A stretch of 64,000 nucleotides of DNA from an uncultured Candidatus Saccharibacteria bacterium (lineage in GTDB: Bacteria; Patescibacteriota; Saccharimonadia; Saccharimonadales; Saccharimonadaceae): assembly GCA_948648655.1 (NCBI GenBank), contig CAPKVJ010000005.1, positions 1 through 64,000 on the forward strand, written 5' to 3'. The translations under genes were made by a program, and so were the position numbers. This document shows positions 1 through 7,933 of the stretch, in pieces. The notes below the pieces were generated by a model. It was not told the origin of the DNA. It saw nothing but the letters and a program-made list of their open reading frames with translations, and did not search any database. How positions within the stretch are numbered: position 1 is the stretch's first letter; every line of letters starts with the position of its first letter.

Positions 1-578
1 TTGTTGCCTACACCAGCTGACATACTTTGTTTTTTCTGACACCTGCGGGTCGCTTAAGGAAGACTTTTGACTAAGAAGTTTACTATGGCTAGCTTATACC
101 TATTAGGTCATTTATATGGTCATATGTTACCAACCACTTCTTGTCGCTAGTCTTGCCGTACATGCTCTAGTTAGCTACAACAACCAACTAGAGTACGGCT
201 TGATTATTGGTTAGTATAGAGCTATCGCTCCATACTAACCAATAATACAAAAAGCGACACCGCAAGGTGTCTACTCCATTCGCAACGTATCGATAAACTA
301 GCATAAAACTATTCACACGAAACACATGCTTATGCGATGTCGCTTAAGGGTGTCTAATGTGATTTGCTTTTAAACTAGCTATACTAAAATGGTACTTTTG
401 TACCAAAAACTAGTTGCGATATAAAGTAGACGTTTATATTATATCATGCTTACGCCAAATAGACCTAAATATCGTTGTGATTTTTACAATGTGTATATGA
501 TATTCAAGGCGTAGTTTGAACTATGTCGAGTGGAATGCTAATATGAAGAAATTATTATCACAAGCAGTGAGATGCGAG
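1..578. other. Non-coding region with strong hairpins; possible structured RNA
   Basis: No convincing gene is seen here. There are three clear hairpins: 155-199 (GCCGTA and CTCTAGTT arms), 203-246 (15-bp perfect arms starting ATTATTGG, extended inward by GAGC/GCTC round a TATC loop) and 249-271. An 11-bp direct repeat, GTCGCTTAAGG, lies at 49-59 and 339-349. A further small hairpin (GGTAC/GTACC) lies near 390-405, and a TATAAT reads on the minus strand near 440. A minus-strand RNA of about 180 nt from there to the 249-271 terminator is possible. I could not match it to tmRNA, RNase P RNA or 6S RNA. Confidence 0.5.
249..271 (-). terminator. Rho-independent terminator, minus strand
   Basis: GACACC-gcaa-GGTGTC hairpin followed on the minus strand by a short U run (the A run at 249-253). 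It would end transcripts coming leftward from the polymerase/YolD operon or from a minus-strand RNA starting near 440. Confidence 0.55.
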
Positions 579-797
579 TTATGGGAAAGTATTTGCATCT
601 TCAATAATGCTGATATCGCGATCGATGTCATTTCTACTTTCGGCATCTTCTTCGTCGTGTAGAATGATGTCTTTGTGCCCGACTAATGTGGCATAGGGCG
701 AAAATTGGGCAGCGCGGGCATTAATGGACATGTGTGGATGAGATTTGGAGATTGGCCTAGCATGGTTGATAATATCAGAATAATCTTTTTTAGGCAC
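579..797 (-). CDS. YolD-like small protein partner of Y-family polymerase
   Basis: A 72-residue protein with the stretch HPHMSINARAAQFSPYATL, which matches the RAAQFAPFAAL signature of small YolD-like proteins that sit beside UmuC/DinB polymerases in Firmicutes. The exact function of that family is not settled; a role with translesion polymerases is inferred from gene neighbourhood. I chose the GTG at 797 because GGAGGT lies four bases upstream and the start overlaps the last codons of the polymerase gene by 8 bp, which implies translational coupling. The longer reading frame upstream is a shadow of the polymerase gene. The acidic C-terminal tail is probably disordered. Confidence 0.7.
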   Translation of the reverse strand: MPKKDYSDIINHARPISKSHPHMSINARAAQFSPYATLVGHKDIILHDEEDAESRNDIDRDISIIEDANTFP

Positions 798-2244
798 GGT
801 GACCTCCGATTTGGTGATGACGGTTGCGCCCAGTTGCTTCGGGTTCAAAATTCGTGCCGCGCAGGATGGCGTTTTTACCGTAGCGTTTGCGAATTTTGAG
901 AATGGCTTTTTGTGCGCGAGCTTCGCGTTGATTTTGACGATTGATTGTCGCATAGTCGGTGAATAAGTCGGCTTGAGTTGTTGGAAAATTCGTTGCTTGC
1001 TGCGTGATGGGAGCTAAATCATTTGCCGCGACGGTAATTTTGCGGATAGTGAAATTGGGATTAATTTCGCGTTCAAAAATTTCTAGGAGGGCTGTGATGA
1101 TCATGCTGGTAGCGGAAGTGTGTTCTGTGAGGCATTTTGTTCCCTGCGCTGGTTTAGGTACACGCCGATTGTAGCGGTCGGTGACAGAGTTTTGACTTTT
1201 ATTTTCGCGATCATATTCAATATGCAGAGTTAGATGACTTGTCGTAAAAGATTTTGCGACAAGCTCAAGCGCGAGGCTTTCGGCCATTTCTTTGATGATG
1301 GTTTTTGCTTGCGAAAAAGTATAAGGGCAAGATAATACTTGTCCAGAGCTAATGCCTTTGGTTTCGGGCTGGTGGTTTTTGACGTCGGAGATATTGATAC
1401 ATTCGTAGCCCCAAGCATGGTCGATAAGTAATTCAGCGTTGACACCAAAAAGTTGATACAATAGATCTTCGTGTTCTAGCGAACAACGTGCGATATCGCC
1501 CATTGTCGTGAGATTGTAGTTTTTGAGACGTTTGGCATAGCCGCGACCAATGCGCCAGAAGTCGGTGATTGGTTCATGATTCCAGAGCTGCTTGCGAAAA
1601 AGCTGTTCGTTTAGCTTTGCGATACGGACGCCAGCGGAATTTGGCGTAGTATGTTTGGCCATTATATCCATCGCAACTTTGGCAAGGAAAAGATTGGTGC
1701 CGATGCCGGCGGTAGCAGTGATGCCGGTTTCACGATAGACGTCGGTAATCATGTTAGTAATAAATTCTTCAGCGGTACAGTGTTTCATTTTGAGATAGCT
1801 AGTAATATCGCAAAAAATTTCGTCAATTGAGTAGGCAAAGATGTCTTCTGGTGCAACATGACGCAAATAAATATTATAAATTTTGGAGCTATAGTCGAGG
1901 TAGTATTGCATACGTGGTGGTGCAATGATGAAATCTAGTTCTAAATTAGGATTTTCGCAGATTGCGATATTGTCGTAGGATTTGCGTAGGAAAGTTCCAA
2001 GTGAAGTTTTGAGTTTTCTAGTACTATTAACTTCTCGGACTTTTTGTTTGACGGCGTATAATCTAGCGCGACCCGGAATGTCATAGGATTTGAGTGATGG
2101 TGAAACGGCGAGACAAATGGTTTTGTCGGTGCGTGATTCGTCGGCGACTACGAGATTGGTTGTGAGTGGGTCGAGTCCACGTTCATTACACTCGACGGAC
2201 GCATAAAATGATTTGAGGTCAATGGCAGCAAATACTCTCTCCAT
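790..2244 (-). CDS. Y-family (UmuC/DinB-type) translesion DNA polymerase
   Basis: A 484-residue error-prone polymerase that would copy past damaged bases. The palm motif FAAIDLKSFYASVEC is at residues 5-19 and the second acidic motif YSIDEIFCDI at about 139-148, as in Y-family enzymes. The helix-hairpin-helix thumb (DFWRIGRGYAKRLKNY) and little-finger region follow. Length and the adjacent YolD-like gene fit the Firmicutes UmuC-like group better than E. coli DinB. The ATG at 2244 has TATAAT six bases upstream and no Shine-Dalgarno, so the mRNA is probably leaderless. The start codon lies inside a long palindrome shared with the divergent glycosylase gene. Confidence 0.9.
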   Translation of the reverse strand: MERVFAAIDLKSFYASVECNERGLDPLTTNLVVADESRTDKTICLAVSPSLKSYDIPGRARLYAVKQKVREVNSTRKLKTSLGTFLRKSYDNIAICENPNLELDFIIAPPRMQYYLDYSSKIYNIYLRHVAPEDIFAYSIDEIFCDITSYLKMKHCTAEEFITNMITDVYRETGITATAGIGTNLFLAKVAMDIMAKHTTPNSAGVRIAKLNEQLFRKQLWNHEPITDFWRIGRGYAKRLKNYNLTTMGDIARCSLEHEDLLYQLFGVNAELLIDHAWGYECINISDVKNHQPETKGISSGQVLSCPYTFSQAKTIIKEMAESLALELVAKSFTTSHLTLHIEYDRENKSQNSVTDRYNRRVPKPAQGTKCLTEHTSATSMIITALLEIFEREINPNFTIRKITVAANDLAPITQQATNFPTTQADLFTDYATINRQNQREARAQKAILKIRKRYGKNAILRGTNFEPEATGRNRHHQIGGHRA

Positions 2245-2267
2245 ACATATATTATATATGGAGAGAG
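2235..2267. promoter_or_regulatory. 33-bp palindrome between divergent repair genes; candidate operator
   Basis: Arms CTCTCTCCATA (2235-2245) and TATGGAGAGAG (2257-2267) are perfect inverted repeats around an AT-rich centre that holds the polymerase -10 box. The site covers the polymerase start codon and lies 21 bp before the AlkD start, where a repressor could control both. It does not resemble a known LexA box that I can recall. Confidence 0.45.
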
Positions 2268-2287
2268 GGATATGGTAAAATGAGACT

Positions 2288-2974
2288 ATGTCGCCGGAAG
2301 AATTACGTGAAAAATTATTAGAACTAGAAGATGTAGGTTATCGTGAGTTTACACTCAAAACTTGTCCGCAGGCGAAACACTTGATTGGCGTGCGTATACC
2401 AGAGCAGCGTAAATTAGCAAAAGAAGTTGTGCGTAAGGGGGATTTTTGGCAGTTCTTGGACGGGAATTTGCCGTATTATCATGAAGAGATTTTGATAACT
2501 GGGATTATAATAGCGACGGCGCCAATGGGATTGCAAGAGCGTTTTGATTATGTGAGATGGTTTGTGCCATTGATACATGATTGGATTTTGTGCGATTGTT
2601 TCTGTGCAAGTTTCAAAATTAAGCCAGACGATAAGGAAAAGTGGTGGGATTTCGTTTCGCATTGGAGTCAGAGCAAAAATGAATTTGAGTTAAGATTTCT
2701 TTTTGTGATGATCCTAGATCATTTTGTCGAAAAGGAATATTTGTCGCAGATTTTTGAGTTCTTGGATACAATTAAGTCGGATAAATATTATGTAGAAATG
2801 GCGAAGGCTTGGTTGGTGGCGGAAATATTTCTGAAATTTCGGGAGGAAGTTTTTGATTATTTACAGAGAGACCAACTTTCGCAATTTGCGCACAATAAGG
2901 CAATTCAGAAAGCCTGTGAGTCGCGTCGAGTGAGCGATGAAGATAAACAAAGATTAAGAGGGGTGAAATTTTGA
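2288..2974 (+). CDS. AlkD-like DNA alkylation repair protein
   Basis: A 228-residue protein of the DNA alkylation repair (AlkD/AlkC, HEAT-like helical repeat) family, which removes alkylated purines by base excision. Recognisable family stretches are IGVRIPEQRKLAKE near residue 33, YHEEILITG near 63, and AKAWLVAEIF followed by HNKAIQKACESRRV at the C-terminus. It is all helical with no membrane segment. It is divergent from the Y-family polymerase and its stop overlaps the next start (TGATG), so repair functions are grouped here. The specific substrate cannot be read from the sequence. Confidence 0.85.
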   Translation: MSPEELREKLLELEDVGYREFTLKTCPQAKHLIGVRIPEQRKLAKEVVRKGDFWQFLDGNLPYYHEEILITGIIIATAPMGLQERFDYVRWFVPLIHDWILCDCFCASFKIKPDDKEKWWDFVSHWSQSKNEFELRFLFVMILDHFVEKEYLSQIFEFLDTIKSDKYYVEMAKAWLVAEIFLKFREEVFDYLQRDQLSQFAHNKAIQKACESRRVSDEDKQRLRGVKF

Positions 2975-3489
2975 TGGAATATATTTTTCATAAAGGTGAG
3001 TTTCCAATTGAGGATAAGTTTGATCGAGTACATGCGTTACTAGTGACTGAAGATGGGCGGGTACTGATGCGTTATAAAAATGGTGAGGCACGTGTAACTG
3101 GTGGGAGGTTGGAACAGGACGACGATGATATCGAAACTGCATTGGAACGAGAGGTGCGTGAAGAGATTAACTGTGAGATAGATAGAAATGATTATGTGGG
3201 ATATATCGAAGCAATTAATGAAGATACGCATGAACGCGAGCTATGGGCGAGGATGGTGGCAAGAGTTTCGCAAATAGGTGAGCCGATGCCAGATCCAGAT
3301 CGGGATAATAATTGGATTTATGGTCGAATTTTGGCGCCGATTGAAATTGCTGAGCGCGAAATGATGAACACATTTCCGACAAATAAAGAGTTTTTGCAGG
3401 AAGCATTAAAGGTGGCTCGGAAACAGGAATATTGGACGAGTTTGCCTAGCCAAGAATATGAAGTGCTAAATGTTGAATCTCACGATTAG
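2974..3489 (+). CDS. Nudix hydrolase with a degenerate Nudix box
   Basis: A 171-residue Nudix-fold protein. Residues near 43-66 form the box: GGRLEQDDDDIETALE, then REVREEI. The REVxEE core is intact, but the spacing to the leading glycine is longer and the intervening glutamate is aspartate, so the substrate may be unusual or the fold divergent. I chose ATG 2974, in a TGATG overlap with alkD and behind GAGGGGTG, rather than the TTG at 2971. Coupling to alkD suggests a housekeeping role in the same operon, for example nucleotide clean-up. It converges with the DUF1653 gene with a 4-bp overlap. Confidence 0.75.
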   Translation: MEYIFHKGEFPIEDKFDRVHALLVTEDGRVLMRYKNGEARVTGGRLEQDDDDIETALEREVREEINCEIDRNDYVGYIEAINEDTHERELWARMVARVSQIGEPMPDPDRDNNWIYGRILAPIEIAEREMMNTFPTNKEFLQEALKVARKQEYWTSLPSQEYEVLNVESHD

Positions 3490-3779
3490 ACTCGTATTGG
3501 AAAGTAACTAATTATTTTGACTGGGGGGGGGGCGACGCTTTTAATGTTTTGTAATTCAAAACGATTTTTTTGGATAGGCAAGCCAAGAGCGGTGCATTTT
3601 GTAGCGTCGATTTCTTCAAGAAACATAGTTTTGGGTCGGGCATATAATTTAGATTTACCATATAAAGCTCGATAGATAACTAGATCTTCTTTGGTCTCGC
3701 TGTGTTCGGCGACATCTTCGACAATATAGAGATCGCCTTTGTAGTGTTTGTAGATTCCATGTATAACAAGTTTTTGCAT
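3486..3779 (-). CDS. DUF1653 protein with a homopolymer-encoded tail
   Basis: A 97-residue protein. Residues 8-75 match DUF1653: GIYKHYKGDLYIV, HSETKEDLVIYRALYG and RPKTMFLEEI. The family has no established function that I can name. The conserved domain ends near RFELQ; the remaining ~20 residues are encoded across a run of ten C (3523-3532 on the plus strand, read APPP). Losing or gaining one C would swap the tail for a short different ending. It is the last gene of the natA-natB operon, 6 bp after natB, with its own AAGGAG. Confidence 0.75.
   Translation of the reverse strand: MQKLVIHGIYKHYKGDLYIVEDVAEHSETKEDLVIYRALYGKSKLYARPKTMFLEEIDATKCTALGLPIQKNRFELQNIKSVAPPPVKIISYFPIRV
3523..3532. repeat. 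Ten-G homopolymer inside the DUF1653 gene
   Basis: An uninterrupted G10 on the plus strand. Tracts of this length slip easily in replication and are rare in bacterial coding DNA without selection for variability. A second tract of identical length lies in the promoter of the same operon. Confidence 0.8.
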
Positions 3780-3785
3780 GTAGAA

Positions 3786-5015
3786 TTATTTCTCCTTATA
3801 TAGTTTAAAAAGACTGCGAATACCAAGTTGGTTGCCGTAGTTTAGGATAGCGTTACTGTAGATTTTGATGGCGATGTGAGCAATAAGAGCACAGCTAACT
3901 AGCAGAATGATGACCGATAAAACTACTTCACCACTGCTGGCAATACCCATCATGACGCGTAGCGGCATACAGAATGGAGAAGAGATAGGAAGAAGCGCGA
4001 CGAAATTAGCGATAGAGCTAGTCGGCTCCATGAGTGTGAAATATGCGAGATAAAAGCCTGCCATCGTGATGAATGCAACTGGCATATTGGCTGCTTGGAT
4101 ATCTTCTGGCTTACTGACGGTGGCGCCAACTAGAGCGTAGGCAAAAGCATAAATGAAGAATCCGAGTATGAAATAAATGGTAGCAATAATGGCGAGATAG
4201 GGCGTAAAGTTAGAGAGATCAAGTAGTGTGTTGAGAATCTCGGGATTGAGGAAATTATGAGCACTAATAATGGCAGTAATGACAAAAAGTGTCATTTGTA
4301 GTAGTCCTATTATGCCGATGCCAATAGTTTTTCCTAAAATGATAGCACGAGGGTTAGTCGAGGTGACAAGAGTTTCGATGATTTTTGAAGTTTTTTCGGT
4401 GGTGATAGAACTGGAAACTTGAAGGGTGCAGAAATAAACGGCAAAGAATAAAACAAGCGAAAGAATCATCATGATACCAATGTTTCCGCCGACGACTTCT
4501 GATTCGGCTTGTTCGATTTGGAAATCAAAATTTGGCGTAACGCTGGCAAGTTGCTTTTCGGTTAGACCGAGTTTGGCGAGTTGCACGGAAGTGTAGAGCG
4601 TATTTAATTGGTCGATGATAACTTGTGGTGGTTCAGAAATTGTGGCGGTATTTTTCACGATATAACGGATCTTTGGATTAGTAGTAGTTTTTTCAATGAT
4701 AAAAGCAGAATTCACGTCGCCGTTTTTAATTTTTTCTTTGATGGTCGTGTCATCATCGCTACTGAACTCGGTGTGATAATCGGAATTTGAAATTTCATTA
4801 ATTCCCTCTAATGTACCAGCAAAAATATTATCACGGTCAACTAGTAATATTGTATTACCGTCCGAGTTGCTGAAGTGATTGATGAGATTTGGAATATTAA
4901 AACCAATGACGATTAAAACTAGAATGATGAGCGTGGAAGTGCGAAAAGATTTGCGGCTGATCATATCACGCATGGTGAATTTGGCGACAATGATCGTGTC
5001 TTTGAGATTATTCAT
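3786..5015 (-). CDS. ABC-2 type exporter permease, NatB-like
   Basis: A 409-residue membrane protein. One N-terminal membrane segment (about 26-46) is followed by a ~130-residue outside domain (NTILLVDRDN, then FIIEKTTTNPKIRY) and about five membrane segments from 180 onward, the usual NatB/ABC-2 layout. The segment TEKTSKIIETLVTSTNPRAIILGK is typical of this family. It pairs with the ATPase directly upstream, whose gene overlaps by 8 bp. The cargo is unknown: NatAB proteins export sodium, but many homologues export drugs or peptides. The start follows GGAGCAAAAC. Confidence 0.85.
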   Translation of the reverse strand: MNNLKDTIIVAKFTMRDMISRKSFRTSTLIILVLIVIGFNIPNLINHFSNSDGNTILLVDRDNIFAGTLEGINEISNSDYHTEFSSDDDTTIKEKIKNGDVNSAFIIEKTTTNPKIRYIVKNTATISEPPQVIIDQLNTLYTSVQLAKLGLTEKQLASVTPNFDFQIEQAESEVVGGNIGIMMILSLVLFFAVYFCTLQVSSSITTEKTSKIIETLVTSTNPRAIILGKTIGIGIIGLLQMTLFVITAIISAHNFLNPEILNTLLDLSNFTPYLAIIATIYFILGFFIYAFAYALVGATVSKPEDIQAANMPVAFITMAGFYLAYFTLMEPTSSIANFVALLPISSPFCMPLRVMMGIASSGEVVLSVIILLVSCALIAHIAIKIYSNAILNYGNQLGIRSLFKLYKEK

Positions 5016-5904
5016 GTTTTGCTCCTACTTTTTCGATGAAAATGTCATTTAAAGTTGGCTTCATAATTTCAAATTTGTTTATGTTGATACCTTCGCTGAC
5101 GACATCGCGTAGTAATTGATGCGCGGAAGATTCGGTTTTGATTTTGATAAGATATTTGAAATCATGTGAGTTTTCGATGGTAAAGTTTTTGAGAAATTTT
5201 GTAATATCAGTGTCAGTCTCGATGAGCAGACGATTTGCGGGGTAGTGAGATTTGATGGTTTGGAGATTCCCTTGTAGGACGGTTTTGCCACGATTCAATA
5301 TGAGAATGTCGCTACAAAATTCTTCGATGGTGGGCATTTGGTGCGCGGACATAATAATGTATTTATTCTTTTTCACGAGGTCGATAATGATGTTCTTGAG
5401 AATTTCAGTGTTGACTGGATCGAGTCCACTAAAGGGTTCATCAAGTACGATGAGATCGGGATTGTGGATAACGGCGGTCATGAATTGGATTTTTTGTTGA
5501 TTGCCTTTGGAGAGTTTTTCGGCGGCAAGGTTGAGATACTCGGTAACTTTGAGACGTTTGGCCCATGAATGAATTGAATCTTCGGCAGCAATTTTGTCCA
5601 TACCTTTGAGTTCTGCGAAGTAACGGAGCTGGTCGATGATTTTGACTTTGGGATAGACACCACGTTCTTCAGGAAGATAGCCAAAATTAACAGTTTTACG
5701 ATCGACTTCTTGGCCGTTCCAGGTAATTTCGCCGCTGTCGCGTGAAATGATGCCGAGCAACATGCGAATGGTGGTAGTTTTGCCGGCGCCATTGGTGCCG
5801 AGTAATCCATAGACACCCGGTTTTTTGAGTGTGAAGGAAACTTTGTCAACCGCGAGTTTGGTGGCAAAGGATTTAGAAACATCTTTTAATACTAGACCGC
5901 TCAT
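5008..5904 (-). CDS. ABC transporter ATPase, NatA-like
   Basis: A 298-residue ATP-binding subunit. Walker A is GTNGAGKTT near residue 36, the signature is LSKGNQQK near 126, Walker B LIVLDEPFSGLDP near 149, and the H-loop SAHQM follows. The ~80-residue C-terminal extension is as in NatA/CcmA-type exporters. It drives the NatB-like permease encoded downstream. The start at 5904 is behind AAAGGAGAGT. Its promoter has a ten-C spacer (5937-5966), so expression may switch on and off by slippage. Confidence 0.9.
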   Translation of the reverse strand: MSGLVLKDVSKSFATKLAVDKVSFTLKKPGVYGLLGTNGAGKTTTIRMLLGIISRDSGEITWNGQEVDRKTVNFGYLPEERGVYPKVKIIDQLRYFAELKGMDKIAAEDSIHSWAKRLKVTEYLNLAAEKLSKGNQQKIQFMTAVIHNPDLIVLDEPFSGLDPVNTEILKNIIIDLVKKNKYIIMSAHQMPTIEEFCSDILILNRGKTVLQGNLQTIKSHYPANRLLIETDTDITKFLKNFTIENSHDFKYLIKIKTESSAHQLLRDVVSEGININKFEIMKPTLNDIFIEKVGAKHE

Positions 5905-5936
5905 ACTCTCCTTTCTAAATAAGATAACTTGTAATA

Positions 5937-5966
5937 ATTATATCATGGGGGGGGGGTATTTTACAA
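5937..5966 (-). promoter_or_regulatory. Promoter with a C10 spacer, probably phase-variable
   Basis: Minus strand: -35 TTGTAA (5961-5966), an 18-bp spacer containing ten consecutive C (5947-5956), and -10 TATAAT (5937-5942). It lies 33 bp before the NatA start codon. One base lost by slippage would give the optimal 17-bp spacing. The arrangement is the same as in known phase-variable promoters with poly-G/C or repeat spacers. Confidence 0.7.
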
Positions 5967-5968
5967 GG

Positions 5969-6757
5969 TTATTCTACGTTGAAGTTATGCTGAAGGAGTT
6001 TTGAGGATGCGTAATAAGAGATTGTGATGAGAAAACAATAGAGGATATTAAATCCGAGCAGGACTTCATTGAGTGTGGAAAGATTTTCAAATTGGGAACG
6101 ATAGAGCGCGTCATAGATAGTTGGGTCGAAATTTGCCCATACGAGCATGCAGAATGCGACAATAACAACTTCTCCGATAATGTAGATGAGGTATCCAAAT
6201 ATGATGGCCCAGAGAGTTTGGAGGTTTTGGAAATAGTGGCCAATGATGATACCCAGAAACCCAGACTGTACCGTATAGATAAATTGTAGAATTACAGCCA
6301 ATATGAAGATAACTCCAGTCATGATGATGGTAAAAGTGGAGTTGCTAGTTTTTGTGGCGTTTTCGGTAATGATTGCGGGAATATCAAAGACAATGCCGAG
6401 TGCAAGTATTATAACGAGCGCAGTAGTGAGGATTACAATGACGCTAGAGAGAAACTTGGCGGTCCAAATTGTGCTGCGTTTGATCGGTAGAGTTTGAGTG
6501 AGGTAAGATTCGTCGCCGTAGACATTAAATTTGAATCGTGCCCAAGTGCGTAGAATACCGCTGATGACTGTGCCAATGCCGAAACCCAGCACGGCACCTT
6601 GACAGAATCTATGGATAAAAACGAGAATAAAAATAGATGAGTCATCGAAATTCGCAGTTAGCTGGGCAGTAATAGCAAGAGTGATAAGGATGATATAAAA
6701 AACTATGAGTTGTTTGTAAATAAATTTGAGGTCGTATTTGATGAGTTTAGCGAGCAT
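5969..6757 (-). CDS. ABC-2 type permease of GntR-linked exporter
   Basis: A 262-residue membrane protein with about six hydrophobic segments: 12-32, 45-67, 100-125, 145-170, 180-205 and 230-250. It is the membrane partner of the ATPase encoded upstream, overlapping by 11 bp. I chose ATG 6757 (MLAKLIKYDLKFIYKQ) because it has a ribosome site (AAAGGAATTC) in the ATPase tail and a typical N-terminus; the frame continues upstream only as a shadow. The substrate is unknown. GntR-ATPase-permease sets of this kind resemble the Bacillus ytr operon, which responds to cell-wall stress. Confidence 0.75.
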   Translation of the reverse strand: MLAKLIKYDLKFIYKQLIVFYIILITLAITAQLTANFDDSSIFILVFIHRFCQGAVLGFGIGTVISGILRTWARFKFNVYGDESYLTQTLPIKRSTIWTAKFLSSVIVILTTALVIILALGIVFDIPAIITENATKTSNSTFTIIMTGVIFILAVILQFIYTVQSGFLGIIIGHYFQNLQTLWAIIFGYLIYIIGEVVIVAFCMLVWANFDPTIYDALYRSQFENLSTLNEVLLGFNILYCFLITISYYASSKLLQHNFNVE

Positions 6758-7475
6758 TTTTGAATTCCTTTCTAAATATTTCGTCGATTGACGCATGTCG
6801 ACGGGCACGTAATTTATCAGCGTCGGATTGGAGAGTGATTTTACCATCTTGGATGAAAATAACTTTGTCTAGGATACGTTCGATATCGGCAATGAGGTGA
6901 GTGGAGATGAGAATGCTGGCATCGTCGTCAAAGTTGTTTAAGATTGTATCGAGGATATGATCACGAGCTGCAGGATCGACGCCACCGAGTGGTTCGTCTA
7001 AAATATAGAGTTTGGCCTTGCGACTCATGACAAGAGCAAGTTGGAGTTTTTCTTGCATACCTTTGCTCATTTTTGAAATGCGTGTATCTAGATCGAGCTG
7101 GAAATTTTGGATCAGGGTATGAGACTTTTTAATATCGAAATTACTATAAAATTCGGAAAAGAATTGAATAGCATCTCGTACTCGCATAGTCTTGTCGAGA
7201 TAGGTGCGTTCAGGCAGATAGGAAATTTGGAGTTTGCTATTAACTCCCAGTGGTTGATCTTCAAAACTGATTTGTCCGGTCGTAGGTGTGAGGAGGTCAT
7301 TGCATAATTTAATGAGAGTAGATTTGCCGGCGCCATTTTGACCGAGTAGTCCGATGATTTTGCCATGTGGAATTTCGAGATTGATATTATTTAAAACTAC
7401 CTTATCGCCGAATTTTTTACTTATATTCTGGCACGACAGGAGCGGAATTTTTGTATTTTTGGTATGACTGGGCAT
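6747..7475 (-). CDS. ABC transporter ATPase of GntR-linked exporter
   Basis: A 242-residue ATPase with Walker A GQNGAGKST near residue 45, signature MSKGMQEKLQLAL near 134, Walker B LYILDEPLGGVDP near 158 and H-loop ISTHLI near 191. Length and divergence from the NatA-like protein show a separate system. It begins two bases after the GntR regulator stop, behind AAAGGAGG, so the three genes gntR-ATPase-permease form one operon controlled from 7838-7888. Confidence 0.88.
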   Translation of the reverse strand: MPSHTKNTKIPLLSCQNISKKFGDKVVLNNINLEIPHGKIIGLLGQNGAGKSTLIKLCNDLLTPTTGQISFEDQPLGVNSKLQISYLPERTYLDKTMRVRDAIQFFSEFYSNFDIKKSHTLIQNFQLDLDTRISKMSKGMQEKLQLALVMSRKAKLYILDEPLGGVDPAARDHILDTILNNFDDDASILISTHLIADIERILDKVIFIQDGKITLQSDADKLRARRHASIDEIFRKEFKNAR

Positions 7476-7477
7476 AT

Positions 7478-7834
7478 TTATTCCTCCTTTATTAAAAATT
7501 TAATTGCGTCTTCTTGCGTGAAACCAAGTGCTGACATTGCAGCAAAATATTTACTGACATTGTCGGTTGCAAGTCGGTGGCGTATTTTTCTTATTAGTCT
7601 AGTATCGCTTGTAACATATTTGCCGTTTGTGCGTTCAGTGAGGATGATTCCTTCGTCTTCAAGAATGTTTAGAGCACGTTGGACGGTATTGGGATTAGCT
7701 CTGGCTTGAGCGGCAAGTTCGCGTACAGTTGGTAATTTTTCGCCTGGAGAAATCTTGCCAGAAATAATATAGATTCTTAACTGTTCAACTATTTGGAGAT
7801 AAATTGGCTGGTCGTTATTGAATATAAATTTCAT
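7478..7834 (-). CDS. GntR-family repressor, YtrA type
   Basis: A 118-residue regulator with the short YtrA layout: an N-terminal winged helix (QPIYLQIVEQLRIYIISG, then KLPTVRELAAQ and NPNTVQRALNILEDEGII at about residues 9-66) and only a ~40-residue C-terminal dimerisation tail. YtrA-type proteins usually repress the ABC transporter genes that follow them, as here. An inverted repeat sits right upstream of its own start, so autoregulation is likely. The inducer is unknown. Confidence 0.88.
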   Translation of the reverse strand: MKFIFNNDQPIYLQIVEQLRIYIISGKISPGEKLPTVRELAAQARANPNTVQRALNILEDEGIILTERTNGKYVTSDTRLIRKIRHRLATDNVSKYFAAMSALGFTQEDAIKFLIKEE

Positions 7835-7837
7835 ATT

Positions 7838-7888
7838 ATTGTATTACTTAACTAATACAATGATATAGTTCGTGGGGATAATTGTCAA
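7838..7888 (-). promoter_or_regulatory. GntR operon promoter and operator
   Basis: -35 TTGACA (883-888 of this kilobase), 17-bp spacer, -10 TATCAT (7860-7865). A perfect inverted repeat, ATTGTATTA-6-TAATACAAT, spans 7838-7861. It overlaps the -10 by two bases and the transcription start, so a bound repressor would block initiation. Confidence 0.7.
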
Positions 7889-7933
7889 TAACTATTTTAT
7901 ATAATTGAAATGCTTATGGTATAATACTGGTAT

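Noticed and set aside
1..578. tmRNA, RNase P RNA or replication origin
   Set aside because: No tmRNA-like ends, tag frame or CCA, no GAAAGTCC-type RNase P core and no DnaA boxes could be seen on either strand.
705..899. Plus-strand open frame opposite the polymerase tail
   Set aside because: It has no ribosome site, lies wholly on the complement of two recognisable genes and shows no protein features.
6757..6847. Longer start for the 5969 permease (MVKSLSNP...)
   Set aside because: The extra N-terminus lies inside the ATPase gene, is polar and unlike permease starts; ATG 6757 has a ribosome site and a typical N-terminus.
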